Assembly: GCA_014529385.2 (NCBI GenBank)
Contig: CM043959.1
Span: forward strand, 61,393,753 to 61,457,752
DNA length: 64,000 nt
Source of the DNA: Adiantum capillus-veneris
Taxonomy: Eukaryota > Streptophyta > Polypodiopsida > Polypodiales > Pteridaceae
Direction: 5' to 3'
A program made the translations under genes and the position numbers. Under the pieces are notes generated by a model. It did not search any database and was not told where the DNA came from. It was given only the letters and a program-made list of their open reading frames with translations. Of this stretch, positions 31,870 through 42,300 are shown in pieces (the stretch's first letter is position 1; each line of letters opens with the position of its first letter).

Positions 31870-32969
31870 TTAACTTACCTCCCCCACCTGGGTATCATCT
31901 TTTGATTCTTTAACCTCTTGTTCCACTGCTTCAGTTCTTTGAATAAAATTCTCACTTGATCCTTCTTCGGTTACCTTCATCTTGACCTCTTCTGCAAGAC
32001 CAATGATACTTGGTCTGCGGGTACCAATTGATGGTGGGCGTAGGATGATTGTAACTGGTGATTGCGGCGGATGTAGAATTTGTGTTGGTGGGGCTGGTGC
32101 TCGGGGTGGGGGTGTTCTTTCTCTAGGGGATGACAATTGGTTCCTCCTACCTCCTCTATTATAGTTTTGTCGTGGTTTGGGACAGTAGTACATACCGTGA
32201 CCGTCTTCTCCGCAGTTGTAGCAGTGATACTCTCTGTTTTGTCGTCGTGCTCTTCCAGGGTCTTGATCTCTTTCTTGACTCCTCCCTTGCTGTATTAAGT
32301 GGACAGACAAACTCTGCAGTTGGTCAGTAATATGGGCCAACATATCTTGTTGGTCATCTCTTACCCCAAGAGCCGGTGGTGGTGGTGGAATGGTGGTTGT
32401 CATAGTTGCTGGTCGACGCTATGTTCCTACTTCTATTGACTCGGTTTTTTTGGCTTTCATTCGCAGCTTCTTGTCCTTAAGGTGAGCAATCTCAACGGCT
32501 AACTCATACGTAGCCGGGAATCTACCTTTCACCTTCTCCTTGAGAAGCGGCCATAAGCCATGCATGAACCGATCTTTTTTTTAGAAATCGGGTGCAGCTT
32601 CCCCCCTTGCCAGTGACTCAACCCACCGTTCCCACAAATCCACAAATTTGTACTCATAGGTGGCATATTCTAAAAGACCCTCCTGCTTCAAGTCTCTCAA
32701 CTTGTCCCACAACTTTTCTGAAGGGGTATTCTCCCAAAGCGCCTCTTAAAAGCAGTTTTTAAGGGTTCCCAGTCATCCTTGGTTGCTTGTGGAAGTGCAT
32801 TGTACCATGATCTAGCTTCTAGCTTCATGAGATGCTTAAAGATTCTAACCCTGGATTCATCCGTATCTTTGTTGCTCACTACACATGCTACTTCAAAGTC
32901 ATCTAGGAAGTCTGTTACCAAATCCTCCCCCTTCTTTCCTTTAAATGTTGGAAATGCTACACTTGCCAT
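31870..32969 (-). pseudogene. Gypsy-type gag with zinc knuckle (element E)
   Basis: Start chosen at MASVAFPTFKGKKGEDL (32969), since the ATG 30 bp upstream lacks family support. The retrotransposon gag domain follows: SRVRIFKHLMKLEARSWYNA, then DDWEPLKTAFKRRFG. A frameshift near 32725 leads into LKQEGLLEYATYEYKF and DRFMHGLWPLLKEKVKGRF. In-frame stops lie at 32581-32583 and 32419-32421. The last part, open from 32403, holds the CCHC knuckle CYNCGEDGHGMYYC (about 32210) followed by a Pro-rich tail. It formed the particle shell when intact. Confidence 0.8.
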
Positions 32970-33829
32970 GATTACTGAGAGAGAGCTAGAAAGACACACT
33001 GCTTAGCTTGCAAAAGTTTTTTTTCTTCTTTACAAGGAGGCGTGTATACCCTCTTATACTAGGACATAGATTAAAACTTCAAAAGGTACATTGCCTTGTA
33101 CCAAATGTAAGACAATAGGTTGATCTGATTCCAGAACCTCCAAAAATCGCTCCCCACCCGGCATGGTGTCAATGACGTGCTGGTAGTGAGCCTTCAAATC
33201 CAGTATTACCTTGATTGAGTGTACACGTGTTGGTATGTGTGATCTGTCTTGAGGTAGGTTGTATCGATTCATGTGAAGCTTAGAGGTGCTTAGTCACCGT
33301 CCAAGCTTGTGGGAGAGGATGGTGTTCTTTCCTGAAACAAACTCAGTAGATCCCTAGTTTATCTTGTGAGAGTGTGAGCCAATGATTCCGTTATCTGTGC
33401 TGCAGCATTAGGTGCGACTTGAAAACTGACTGTGATAATTACCTCGGTGACATGAGTTACCCGATTCTCAAACTAGAATAGTGTTGATTCTCTATTGTGT
33501 AGAGCTCCTTCCATTTTGTTGTTGTGGATTGGTTGTAGGTTGCGGACATGGTTTCGACCTTCTCCTTCTTCTTCTTGGAACTTGGCCTATGTATATCCAC
33601 TGGTTTTGGTGTGTTGGTTGACTCTCCCACTGCAAATCGATTACCGTTACGCCTGGCACTCAAGCTTCGATGGAGATGCAGAGTTCGTCTAGTTGTGCTT
33701 GGAGCTCTTCTTCTTCTGTCATCCAATTAGCAAATCCTGCTAGCCATTCATCCATTCACAATAGTTTAGGGGTTTCAGTCTTGTAAACTGAAGGGTTTCA
33801 TGAAAATTTCCTCCGTGGGGGCACCAAAT
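32970..33829 (-). other. 5' leader of element E with primer-site region
   Basis: Between 5' LTR and gag. Next to the LTR, the minus strand reads TTTGGTGCCCCCACGGAGG, probably the tRNA primer site, though I cannot name the tRNA. Short open stretches at 33054-33272 (72 residues, MNRYNLPQDRSHIP) and 33457-33726 (89 residues, Arg/Ser-rich) show no known domain and I do not support them as genes. Confidence 0.45.
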
Positions 33830-34041
33830 AAAGGGAGCAAAGCGAACCCCGAACCCCGATGGCCTCTAAAACACCGGGGACCGAATGGCGCGCCTCGAGC
33901 CTCTCATGGTAAAGCAAACAGGGGGCACCACCTAGCTTCAACCGCTAGGACACAAACAACACACCACCATAACAAAGTTTTCATCCAAGAGAGATGGATG
34001 CTTAGGAGTAATGATGAAGAGGAAGGGAAATGAGATCAAAT

Positions 34042-34097
<56 letters not shown>

Positions 34098-35355
34098 GGG
34101 AGGGGGTATTGTGGCTTAGTACTTAGGCACCACAAAAGGATGGCAAATCCGCACACCCCTCACACATACACAAGCTCACTCCAAACACAAGACTAGGTGG
34201 CGATTCCGCACACCTCACATGGACAAAACATTGCACGAAAACATACTCACAAAACCTCAAGCTTTATTTAGGCAATAAGGCGATGCAATGGGGAGCATAG
34301 GGTAGGGGAATGAGAAGGGAGAGAGTGGTAGAGCACATGGCTGATACGTGGGAGTTGATGGCGAAGACTCGCACGAGGGTTATGGACATCATCCTTCATT
34401 TAGCTGCCCTTCATCTTTCGTAGCCCAAGGGTGTAGAGGTCATGCTCAAGACGAGCATGGTGATTGCGGTGATGGTGATGGTGTGGGTGTTTGTGTGTGT
34501 GCACTAGGCACACACAATGCATAGTGTATTCTTTGGTGATGTTGTGTGTGTTTTTTTTTTGTCCCGGTGAGATCTCATGGCCTCCTTATATAGGGAAGGA
34601 GGAGAGGATTTAGCAATATTTCTAATTGAAGTGAGTGTCCCACTCTGGTGACTAGGAAAATGGGGTGCATGTGACTGTGGCTCCCATCTTGTCTCCTCAT
34701 TATTTAAAATACCAGAGCCAATAGAGAGAGAAGAAGAGAGAATGTGGGTAGGATGTAGAGAATAGGAAATATTTACAATAGTCTAGGTTTTTCTAGACAT
34801 AAGCTTATTAGGGAGAAAAGAGAGAGGTAAGAAATTTACAAGAGAGGTTGTCGAAGGTGGATATTTATGGATGAGGAGGGATCCTCCAAAAATGGTGATA
34901 GAATCACTCTAGACTTGGCAAGACCTTATTAAAAGAGCCTTGTCTCTTGTAATCATGCTTGAAGACTTGTAGAACCATAGCCATTCTAGAGGGAAGAAAA
35001 GTAGGGATGGCCTGTGTCACCATTACATGAGAAAATTGGGGTCCACTACAAAAATCATAGCTCCGTGTTCATAACTCCAAAAATTCTGAAAAAATTTGAG
35101 CGAAAAGTTGAGATCACGAGCTAGATCTTTAATGTTCAACGCTCCTTTAGATTCGGGGTTCTTCTTTACTTAAAATATTCAGCCAAATAATGTATTATTT
35201 GTGGCTGCAAAAGTCTTTTGGTGGTGCCCTTTGAGTGGACTTCTCTCTTGCCTTCAAGTGTAAGCTCCTTCATGTGTAACTTATATAATAGGAAATATTT
35301 TGTTAAAAGGGAAAAAATATATAGGGGGTTCCCATGCATGGAAAAGCTTGCCTCA
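33830..35355 (-). mobile_element. 5' LTR of element E (about 1.53 kb)
   Basis: Direct repeat of 28685-30511. It lacks a roughly 329-bp internal block, the join being at a GTA shared by both ends of the missing piece (near 35277). The GA run is longer (about 34042-34094). A minus-strand TATA-like CTATATAAGG lies at about 34586-34595. Confidence 0.85.
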
Positions 35356-35360
35356 CTGGT
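35356..35360. repeat. Target site duplication (right) of element E
   Basis: CTGGT, matching 28680-28684. Confidence 0.8.
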
Positions 35361-37093
35361 CCAAGAAACAAAACAACCATTTATAAAGAAGCAATTTCCA
35401 CTAGTAGATCGCATAGATAAATGTGAGCTTGTCTAGTCTGCATCTGTGTAACCCAAAAGACAAAGATATTGCATAGAATCCGATGTGAGTTGTCGTCGAT
35501 AGACTAAACCAAAATCTGTAGTGCCTTTCAAGTATTTCAATACACTCATTGCAGCAGACCAATGCTTAAGAGAAGGACATGCAAGATGCTGTCCAAGATC
35601 ATTAGCAGCAAACAAAATATCAGGACGAGTGTTCATGCCAACAAACTGAAGACATCCAATCAAGTTAGCATAAGGTTGATTTGTGACAAGTTGACCGCCA
35701 TTGTCAGAAGAGTTCTTCGTAGAGCTCGCAAGACATGGTGTATTGGCTGAATGTGCAGATTCCATACCAAATTTTTGAATAGTATCTGCAATAAACTTTG
35801 ATTGTAGAAGGAATAAAATACCTTTTGTACGGCTCCATTGGACTTGAATGCCAAGACACGAGTGAATCTCTCCAAAATCCACCATATCAAATGCAGAAGA
35901 CAATAACATTTTCACTTGCTGAAGAAATCCCAAATTATTGGAAACAAGGATGGTATCATCCACATAAAGAGCAAGAATCACAAAACTGCTACCTTGGCGT
36001 TTTATGTATAAGTTGGGGTCTGAAGAGCAAGAGATGAATCCTTTAGAGGTGAGAAAAAGATCAAATTTTGTATACCAGGCTCACGAAGCTTGTTTGAGAC
36101 CATATAGTGCCTTATGGCCATAAGTTGAGCAACAAGGTCTTCTTTACCTGGAATAACAAACCCTTTTGGCTGTTCCATATAAATTTCCTCTTCCAAGTCA
36201 CTATTAAGAAAAGTAGTTTTCACATCCATTTGAACTCGAACACTTGTAATGCGAACAACTGGTGAAAAAGTCTCTTTATAATCAACACCGGCTACTGAGG
36301 AGTAACCTTTTGCAACTAAACGCGCCTTGAATTTGTCAAAAGATCCATATTCTTTTACTTTTGTCTTATACACCCACTTACATTTAATAGCTATATGACC
36401 AGGAGGTAATTCAGTTAGTATCCATGTACCTTTAGAGATAAGAGAATCGTACTCTGCTTCCATAGACTCTTTCCATTGATCCTTTTGTGGTGAAGAGATA
36501 GCTTCATCATAAGTGACCGGATCTTCAGAAGTAGAAATAGCATTATCAACAATATCGTCATCATAAACATGACATGAGGCATGTTCAAACTCAATAGGTA
36601 GATCAACAAAAATATCAATATCATCATTGGCAACATTCGGAATGGATGGTTGTGAAGAGGAAAGTTTCTCTATAGGAAGAGTTTCATCATCTGAAAGAAA
36701 TGGAAAAGCCTGAAGCAATGATTTAGTATCATCAGAATCATCCATGGACCATGAGCCTCCCATAAGCTGTTCATTAAAAGTAGCATCACGATTCACAATT
36801 ACTTTCTTGGAGGAAGGGTCATAGAATTTGTAGCCTTTGGAAGTGTTAGAATATCCAATAAAAATAACTTTAAGACCAGGAGCATCAATTTTTGTTCGTG
36901 TTTCTTTGGGAACATGAATATAAGCAATACATCCAAAGGTTCGAAAATGAGATACAGAAGGAATGTCACCTGTCCATGCTATGATGGGTATCTTACCAGA
37001 GGCTACAGTAGTAGGAAGATGATTCTGAATAAATACTACTTTCAAAGTGGCTTCAGCCGAGAAAACACGAGATAAGCCAGAATGAATCAACAT
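35361..37093 (-). pseudogene. Copia reverse transcriptase and start of RNase H (element D)
   Basis: Read leftward: integrase C-terminus (FGCIAYIHVPKETRTK, FIGYSNTSKGYKFY), then RT blocks AIKCKWVYKTKVKEYGS, VDYKETFSPVVRI and QMDVKTTFLNSDLEEE. A frame change near 36090 and 36000 precedes the catalytic ALYVDDTILVSN (about 35955). The RNase H start CLLGYTDAD is followed by TAG where C has Trp. The region also lacks the RVLLAFAVQFDLEAH segment seen in C before QMDV. It keeps the base that C lost at 16487, showing C's frameshift is recent. Confidence 0.85.
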
Positions 37094-38262
37094 ACATCTT
37101 ACAACATTGAGAATAGTGCGATTCTTTCGTTCAGCAACGCCGTTCTGTTATGGCGAATATGGAATAGTGTGTTAATGATGAATTCCACTGTCAACACAGT
37201 AACTCACAAACTCTCGAGAAACATATTTGCCTCCATTGTCACTACGAAGCTTCTTAAGGAGACAACCAGTTTGAAGTTCCGTAGCCTTGTGGAATTTTTT
37301 GAAAACAGATAAGGCTTCATATTTTTGTCTAAGTAGAAATACAGTCGTATACCTTGAGAAATCATCAATGAAATTAATGAACTAGCGATATTGTGATCTC
37401 GAAGAAGGTAGAGGTCCACATATATCAGTATGAACAAGATCCAATATGTCATGAGAATGAGTTGTATTTGAAAGAGGAAAGGGTTTACGATTGTGTTTCC
37501 CAAGAGCACAAAATTCACAAATTCCCATATGGGGATGGGCTTTAAGATCCATGCCATGAACAAGATCACGACGTTGAAGATCAAGGAGTTTTGAGAAATT
37601 AGCATGAACAAAACGGTGATGCCATACTTTGCAATCATGATCACCTGGAGCAGTGACAACACTTGCTACATCATCATTGAGAGAGAGTGCAAACAAATTA
37701 CCGTTTCGAGGAGCAGTGGCTATAGTCTGTCCATATTTCTCAATTCGGCATTTGGTATGATCAAATCCAACAAACATACCAAGATCAACAAGTCTAGCAA
37801 CTAAAAGAAGATTACATTGAAGATTTGGTACATGTAATACTCCTCGCAAAATTCAAGTAAGATCTGGTACATGTAATACTCCTCGCAAAATTTGAGTGGA
37901 AGAAGATAAGGTACCAAGATATAAGTCTCCAATACGTTGAACTGGTAGTGGATGATAGTTATGGAGCCACTTAGACTGATATGTCATATTTCCTGTAGCA
38001 CCAGAATCAACTATAAAAAGTGATCCATCACGTACATGAAGTATTCTGTCTGGAGCAACTGAACATAGGATGCAGCTTGTTTTTGGTACAATGTTGTTTT
38101 GATGTTCATTAGCATATGCTCTATTACGATCTGTGTCAAATCGGCGCTTATAGCACATATGAGTGGGATGATCAGATAGTCCACAATATTCACAAGAAGA
38201 AGAAGAAGAGTCTCTAGATAAACGTGGTTGTTTCGTGGTAATATTGTGTTCTTCATCATATT
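37094..38262 (-). pseudogene. Copia protease and integrase (element D)
   Basis: Protease LFIVDSGATGNMT (about 38010-38050); linker LHVPNLQCNLLLVARL; HHCC with WHHRFVHAN and CEFCALGK; catalytic VHTDICGPLPSS, the RSDNGGEY-equivalent block and QNGVAERKN (Gly kept, unlike C). Stops interrupt at about 37145 (PQQNG block), 37165 and 37383. A partial tandem duplication of about 41 bp around the LHVP block lies at 37820-37895. The second CCHC knuckle ends the region near 38160-38200, next to the solo LTR. Confidence 0.8.
37818..37900 (-). repeat. Short tandem duplication in element D
   Basis: GGTACATGTAATACTCCTCG occurs at about 37827 and again at about 37868, with matching flanks on both sides, while element C has the segment once. 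It doubles the RGVLHVP coding block. Confidence 0.75.
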
Positions 38263-38584
38263 TGTAAAGAATGAGGATGCAAGAGAGCTACACAAAACAA
38301 GCACAAAGCACACAGAGATGGAAAGCTTCTTCTTCTTCTTCACAGAAAAGAAAGTACAAAATGACTAAGTGCTAAAGCTGAAAAGTAGCACATATGTACA
38401 TGCGGTCACTAAGTGTGAATACGCTAGAAGCGTACTAGGCTGGCACTATAAGTGTAGTCCAGCTGTAGAATCACTGGCAGAGATCCTCTGTGTCGGTCAC
38501 CTAACGCGCCAGTGAGTAAATGCCGTAAGCGGCCAAGACCCGTAGTGGATGCCAGCTCAAGGTGTAGAGCTCGACATCTCAACA
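38263..38584 (-). mobile_element. Solo LTR, 322 bp, inside element D gag
   Basis: Starts TGTAAAGAATGAGG and ends CATCTCAACA (TG...CA), flanked on both sides by ATATT (38258-38262 and 38585-38589). Removing it and one ATATT restores the D sequence as judged from C. There is no coding content. The size and TG/CA ends fit a copia-like LTR left by LTR-LTR recombination. Orientation is uncertain; the minus-strand reading starts TGTTGAGATGTC, which is more usual. Confidence 0.8.
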
Positions 38585-38589
38585 ATATT

Positions 38590-39451
38590 GACGTTCCCAA
38601 CAATCATCTTCACTATGGCCATTTTTGTTGCAGTAAACATTGCTTATTAGGAAATTTGAGACGAGAGAAAATATTACTGCGACGTCCACCTCTGCAGTTT
38701 CCTCGTTGAAATGGATGCCTTTGAGCATAAAAAGCACGTTCCATCTGTTGTGACTCGGTCTCCTCTTGTGAAATCATAGTTGTATCGTCACCAGCATTAC
38801 GACGTTCTTGACGTTGAGAGTATTCAATTAAATACATGCAGGCTTGGTCAAGACAAGACCATCTTTATTAGAGAGAATAGTAATAATGTTATCATAAGAA
38901 GAGTCTTTCACCATATCAAGGAGAAGTGTAATCAGTTGCTTTTGTGGAACAGGATCACCGGCAGCAGCAAGTTGATTAATGATAGATTTGAAAGATTCAA
39001 TAAGTCCCCTCATGGCAGTACCAACTTCATATTGTAACTTGTTAAGAAACCCTCTCAAATAAAGTATTTCTGTAATAGATTTCTTTTGAAAGTTTGCAAT
39101 AAGGTACTTCCATATGTCGTGGGAAGTAGGCAGTTCATACATATCAAGCAAAAGGGAATCAGTAAGAGCAGAAAGAATATACCGACGATCTGCTTTATCA
39201 CGTCATTGCCAATCCATATAGGCAACATTCTAATCTTTAAATATAGGTCCTTCAGTGATAAGCACGTTATCATTATCTGTATCAATAGGCTGAGGTGGAC
39301 AAACACGATTTCCAAGAACAACATCAGAGAGTTCATCGCCTTCAAGAATTAACAACATCTTTGCTTTCCAGCCTGGAAATCCTTTGCCTTGGAAAAGAGG
39401 AACAGAACGCTGGCCAGAAGGAAAGCCATTGATGAGAATAGTCATAGCCAT
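38590..39451 (-). pseudogene. Copia gag (element D)
   Basis: Starts MAMTILINGFPSGQRS at 39451, matching C. It has six residues (ELSDVV/LG region) that C lacks. Stops near 39235 (TAG, Trp in C) and 39205 (TGA, Arg in C) plus a frame change near 38845 break it. The basic zinc-knuckle approach (NCRGGRRSNIFSRLKFPNKQC) ends at the solo LTR; the knuckle itself is split by it. Confidence 0.85.
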
Positions 39452-39990
39452 ATCTTGTTGCGAGAAGACTTATAAGAGACGTCACCCAAAAAGGCAGGGT
39501 AAAGGAGACGTTAATCATAAAAGAGTCGTCAAAATAGAGTGGCGTGAGACGCAAGATTGACGGCCACAATACAAATAGCAAAAAGCTAAATTTTCTCAAA
39601 AAAGTTAACGCCAAAATTAGAAAAAAGATCGTGGACTCTTCATGAAGAAGTACGACAAAGAAAGCTACGTCAAGCTCAATTGCAGTAAAAACAGCATAAC
39701 TTTCTGCTGCGAACTCCGATTGACGCAAACCTACAACTCAAATCGAACAGCTCAAGGAGACGAACAAGTTTTGGATGAAAAGTGCCATTGCACTACAATC
39801 CATGGCGCTTTTCTCGTTTCTCCAAATTTTGAGCAGAAGACCCCCAAAAATTGAGATGAAGTTCAGGGTGTCATCAACAAGAAAATGTAACCAACGATTA
39901 GATTGATTAGCAATAAACACCACACAAAACCCTAATCGCATACACATACTGTTTTGTCACCATGAATTGAATCGACGCGTGATCGTTACC
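39452..39990 (-). other. Untranslated leader of element D
   Basis: Counterpart of 13037-13795 of element C, with deletions. No gene seen. Confidence 0.6.
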
Positions 39991-40002
39991 GCTCTGATAC
40001 CA
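39991..40002 (-). other. Primer binding site of element D
   Basis: GCTCTGATACCA on the plus strand, i.e. TGGTATCAGAGC on the minus strand, abuts the LTR at 40003. Confidence 0.9.
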
Positions 40003-40017
40003 TGTTGAGATGTAGAG

Positions 40018-40056
<39 letters not shown>

Positions 40057-40171
40057 GACGAGACAAGAGACACACCATATACGCTCCCAAAGACTGATTC
40101 ATATTGAGGACAAGATACAAATATATAGGTGAGACCAAGTTGAGTAGAGTGAGCCATATATAGCTCCAACA
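40003..40171 (-). mobile_element. 5' LTR of element D (169 bp)
   Basis: Same ends as 27930-28074 but longer because its GA run (about 40021-40062) has grown. It is followed by the TTTTG duplication at 40172-40176. Confidence 0.9.
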
Positions 40172-40176
40172 TTTTG

Positions 40177-40618
40177 AAGGCCAATGGCCATAAGATTAAG
40201 GGATTGTTCGTATTTACACTAGCAAATATTTACTGATTTATTCATGGAAAACTTGAAATCTAGCCAATATTTTGCAGTTTTAGTCTGTTAAAAATACATT
40301 AAATCTTAGTTTTTATGAAACATCCTCTTTGAATAGCTCCAAAACGAAAGGATACACGTGTGTGTGTGTGTGTGTGCGTGCGTGTAAGTGAGGGGGAGAG
40401 GGAGAGGGAGAGAGGGAGAGAGAAGTCTCAAAGAAGGTACAAAATCTTTGTTCCTAATTGAAATAATTTTTAAAGACCAATGGCCATAAGAGTCCAAAAT
40501 TAAGGGGTTTTCTCCTATTTCCACTAGCACAACTTACTAGTTCACTTCAAGGCAAACTTGGAATCTAGCTAGGATTTATCGAGAACCGTTTTAAAATAGC
40601 CCCAAAATGGAAGGGCAC

Positions 40619-40685
<67 letters not shown>

Positions 40686-41190
40686 TGGTACCAATTCTTT
40701 TTTTCTTGATTGAATTAATTTAAAATTAAATAAGGGACACACTAAAAACTCTTTCAATTTTTTGGTTTAAATCTAAAGAATTTGATGGTATTTATACTAA
40801 AACTTACAAAATTTTGCTGGTTTTTATTAACATACGTCGGATGGTCTTCGAGTTGATATGGCACTATATGTGCCTCATGTCTCACAGCATAAGCAAGGTC
40901 TCAAACAAGGCTTGCCAAAAATATTTTTCCTAATCAAATCAATTTATTGGGCTTGCCAAAAAAAATTGTGCTCGAAGTAAAGAAGGACAAAGATACTAAA
41001 CTTTCAAAGATACCACGCATCACATACTGTTGAGCTAAAACTTTGCACTTGGAAGCTCCATGTATCATTGTCCTTTTAGCGCTCATGATGTGCACATTTC
41101 ACATTGTAGCTTTGCACAAAGGACAAAAGCCGGATGGCCTTGGAGTCAAACTGGCACTACATATACCTAATATGGGACAACATGAGCATG

Positions 41191-41235
<45 letters not shown>

Positions 41236-41489
41236 TTTGAATAGGGCTTGCTAAAAATAAATTTTCTTTTCAAATTTTTAAAAAATAAATAAGGGCACAA
41301 TAAAAATCTTTTGGATTTTAGGTCAAAATTTGAAGAAAACCTCGCACTTGGTACCTCCATGTAGCATTGTCCTTTAAGCCTTAAGGATGTGCACATTGCA
41401 CATTGTAGCTTTGCGCAAACGAGCAGAGTTGAATGGCCTTGAGGTCAGATTGGCACTACATATACCTAATGTGGGACAACATGAGCATG

Positions 41490-41583
<94 letters not shown>

Positions 41584-42300
41584 GAGGTCTTTCTAATTTT
41601 TTTTAAAAACAAAATAGGGACACAATAAAACTCTTTTGGATTCTAGGTCAGTTTGAAGAATTGTTGGTATTTACACTAAAACTAGAAAATTTTGCTAATT
41701 TTTTTCAAGGCATGCTTGTTATCTAACCGGGGAGTTGCAATTTTAGCAATAAGATTTCACTAAAGCCTGGTTTATTGCAATAATAGGGCGTCTCAAATAG
41801 CCCCAATATGGAGGGGCATGATGGAGGTAGAAAAGTTGAATGCCCAATACATCCATGATCACTCTCTCACCACCCGGAGGACATGGTATGCCAAGAGAGG
41901 AGGGGCACACTTGTTGAACATGTGTTACACCCTTTTTTAGACCAATAAATAAGGGCACAATAAAACTCTTTTGGATTTTAGGGAAAAATTTGATGAATTG
42001 ATGGTATTTACACTAAAAATTGCAATTTTTTGTCAGTTTTCTTCAAGGCATGCTTTGGAATGTAGCCAAGGCTAGCAATAAAAATACACTAGACCGTACT
42101 TTATTGCAAACATTAGGAATCTCAAACAGCCGCAAAATGGAGGGGCATGACATATGTAGAAAAAGTGAATGCCCAATATATACATGATCACTCTCTCACC
42201 ACCCCAAGAACATGGTATGCCAAGAGAGGAGGGACACTATTGAAAATCTATTACACCCTCGTGTGGACACCAATGTGTGTGTGTGTGTGTGTAGCTATTT
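40177..42300. repeat. Decayed tandem array (units about 250-350 bp) with GT/GA microsatellites
   Basis: Recurring blocks: CCAATGGCCATAAGA (40188, 40481); AGCCCCAAAATGGAAGGGCA-like (40340, 40600, 41803, 42130); TTTGATGGTATTTATACTAAAA-like (40780, 41660, 42000); CTACATATACCTAAT with GGGACAACATGAGC before a GA run (41155-41190, 41456-41492). Microsatellites sit in the same relative place: GT 40354-40384, GT then GA 40621-40685, GA 41191-41233 and 41493-41586, GT 42270-42292. No gene. Confidence 0.65.

Larger units (their letters stand above)
28685..35355 (-). mobile_element. Non-autonomous Ty3/gypsy-type element E, 6.67 kb
   Basis: Two long direct repeats (28685-30511 and 33830-35355) enclose a 3.3-kb interior, with target duplication CTGGT inside element D. 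The interior encodes gag with a CCHC knuckle on the minus strand and nothing resembling protease, RT, RNase H or integrase, so it must have used enzymes of another element. The gag frame continues into a long tail with a membrane-like segment. The layout is that of gag-only terminal-repeat (TR-GAG/LARD-like) elements; gypsy affinity rests on the gag type. Confidence 0.8.
27930..40171 (-). mobile_element. Ty1/copia element D (sibling of C), with nested insertions
   Basis: Minus-strand member of the element C family: LTRs at 27930-28074 and 40003-40171, target duplication TTTTG, and recognisable gag, integrase, RT and RNase H. It is split by gypsy element E (28685-35355) and a solo LTR (38263-38584). 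Without these it would be about 5.2 kb, close to C. It is more decayed than C, with many stops and frame changes, some of which fit C-to-T or G-to-A change. Confidence 0.9.

Noticed and set aside
33054-33726. Two short open frames in the leader of element E
   Set aside because: Leader regions of LTR elements often contain chance frames; no domain or conserved start seen.
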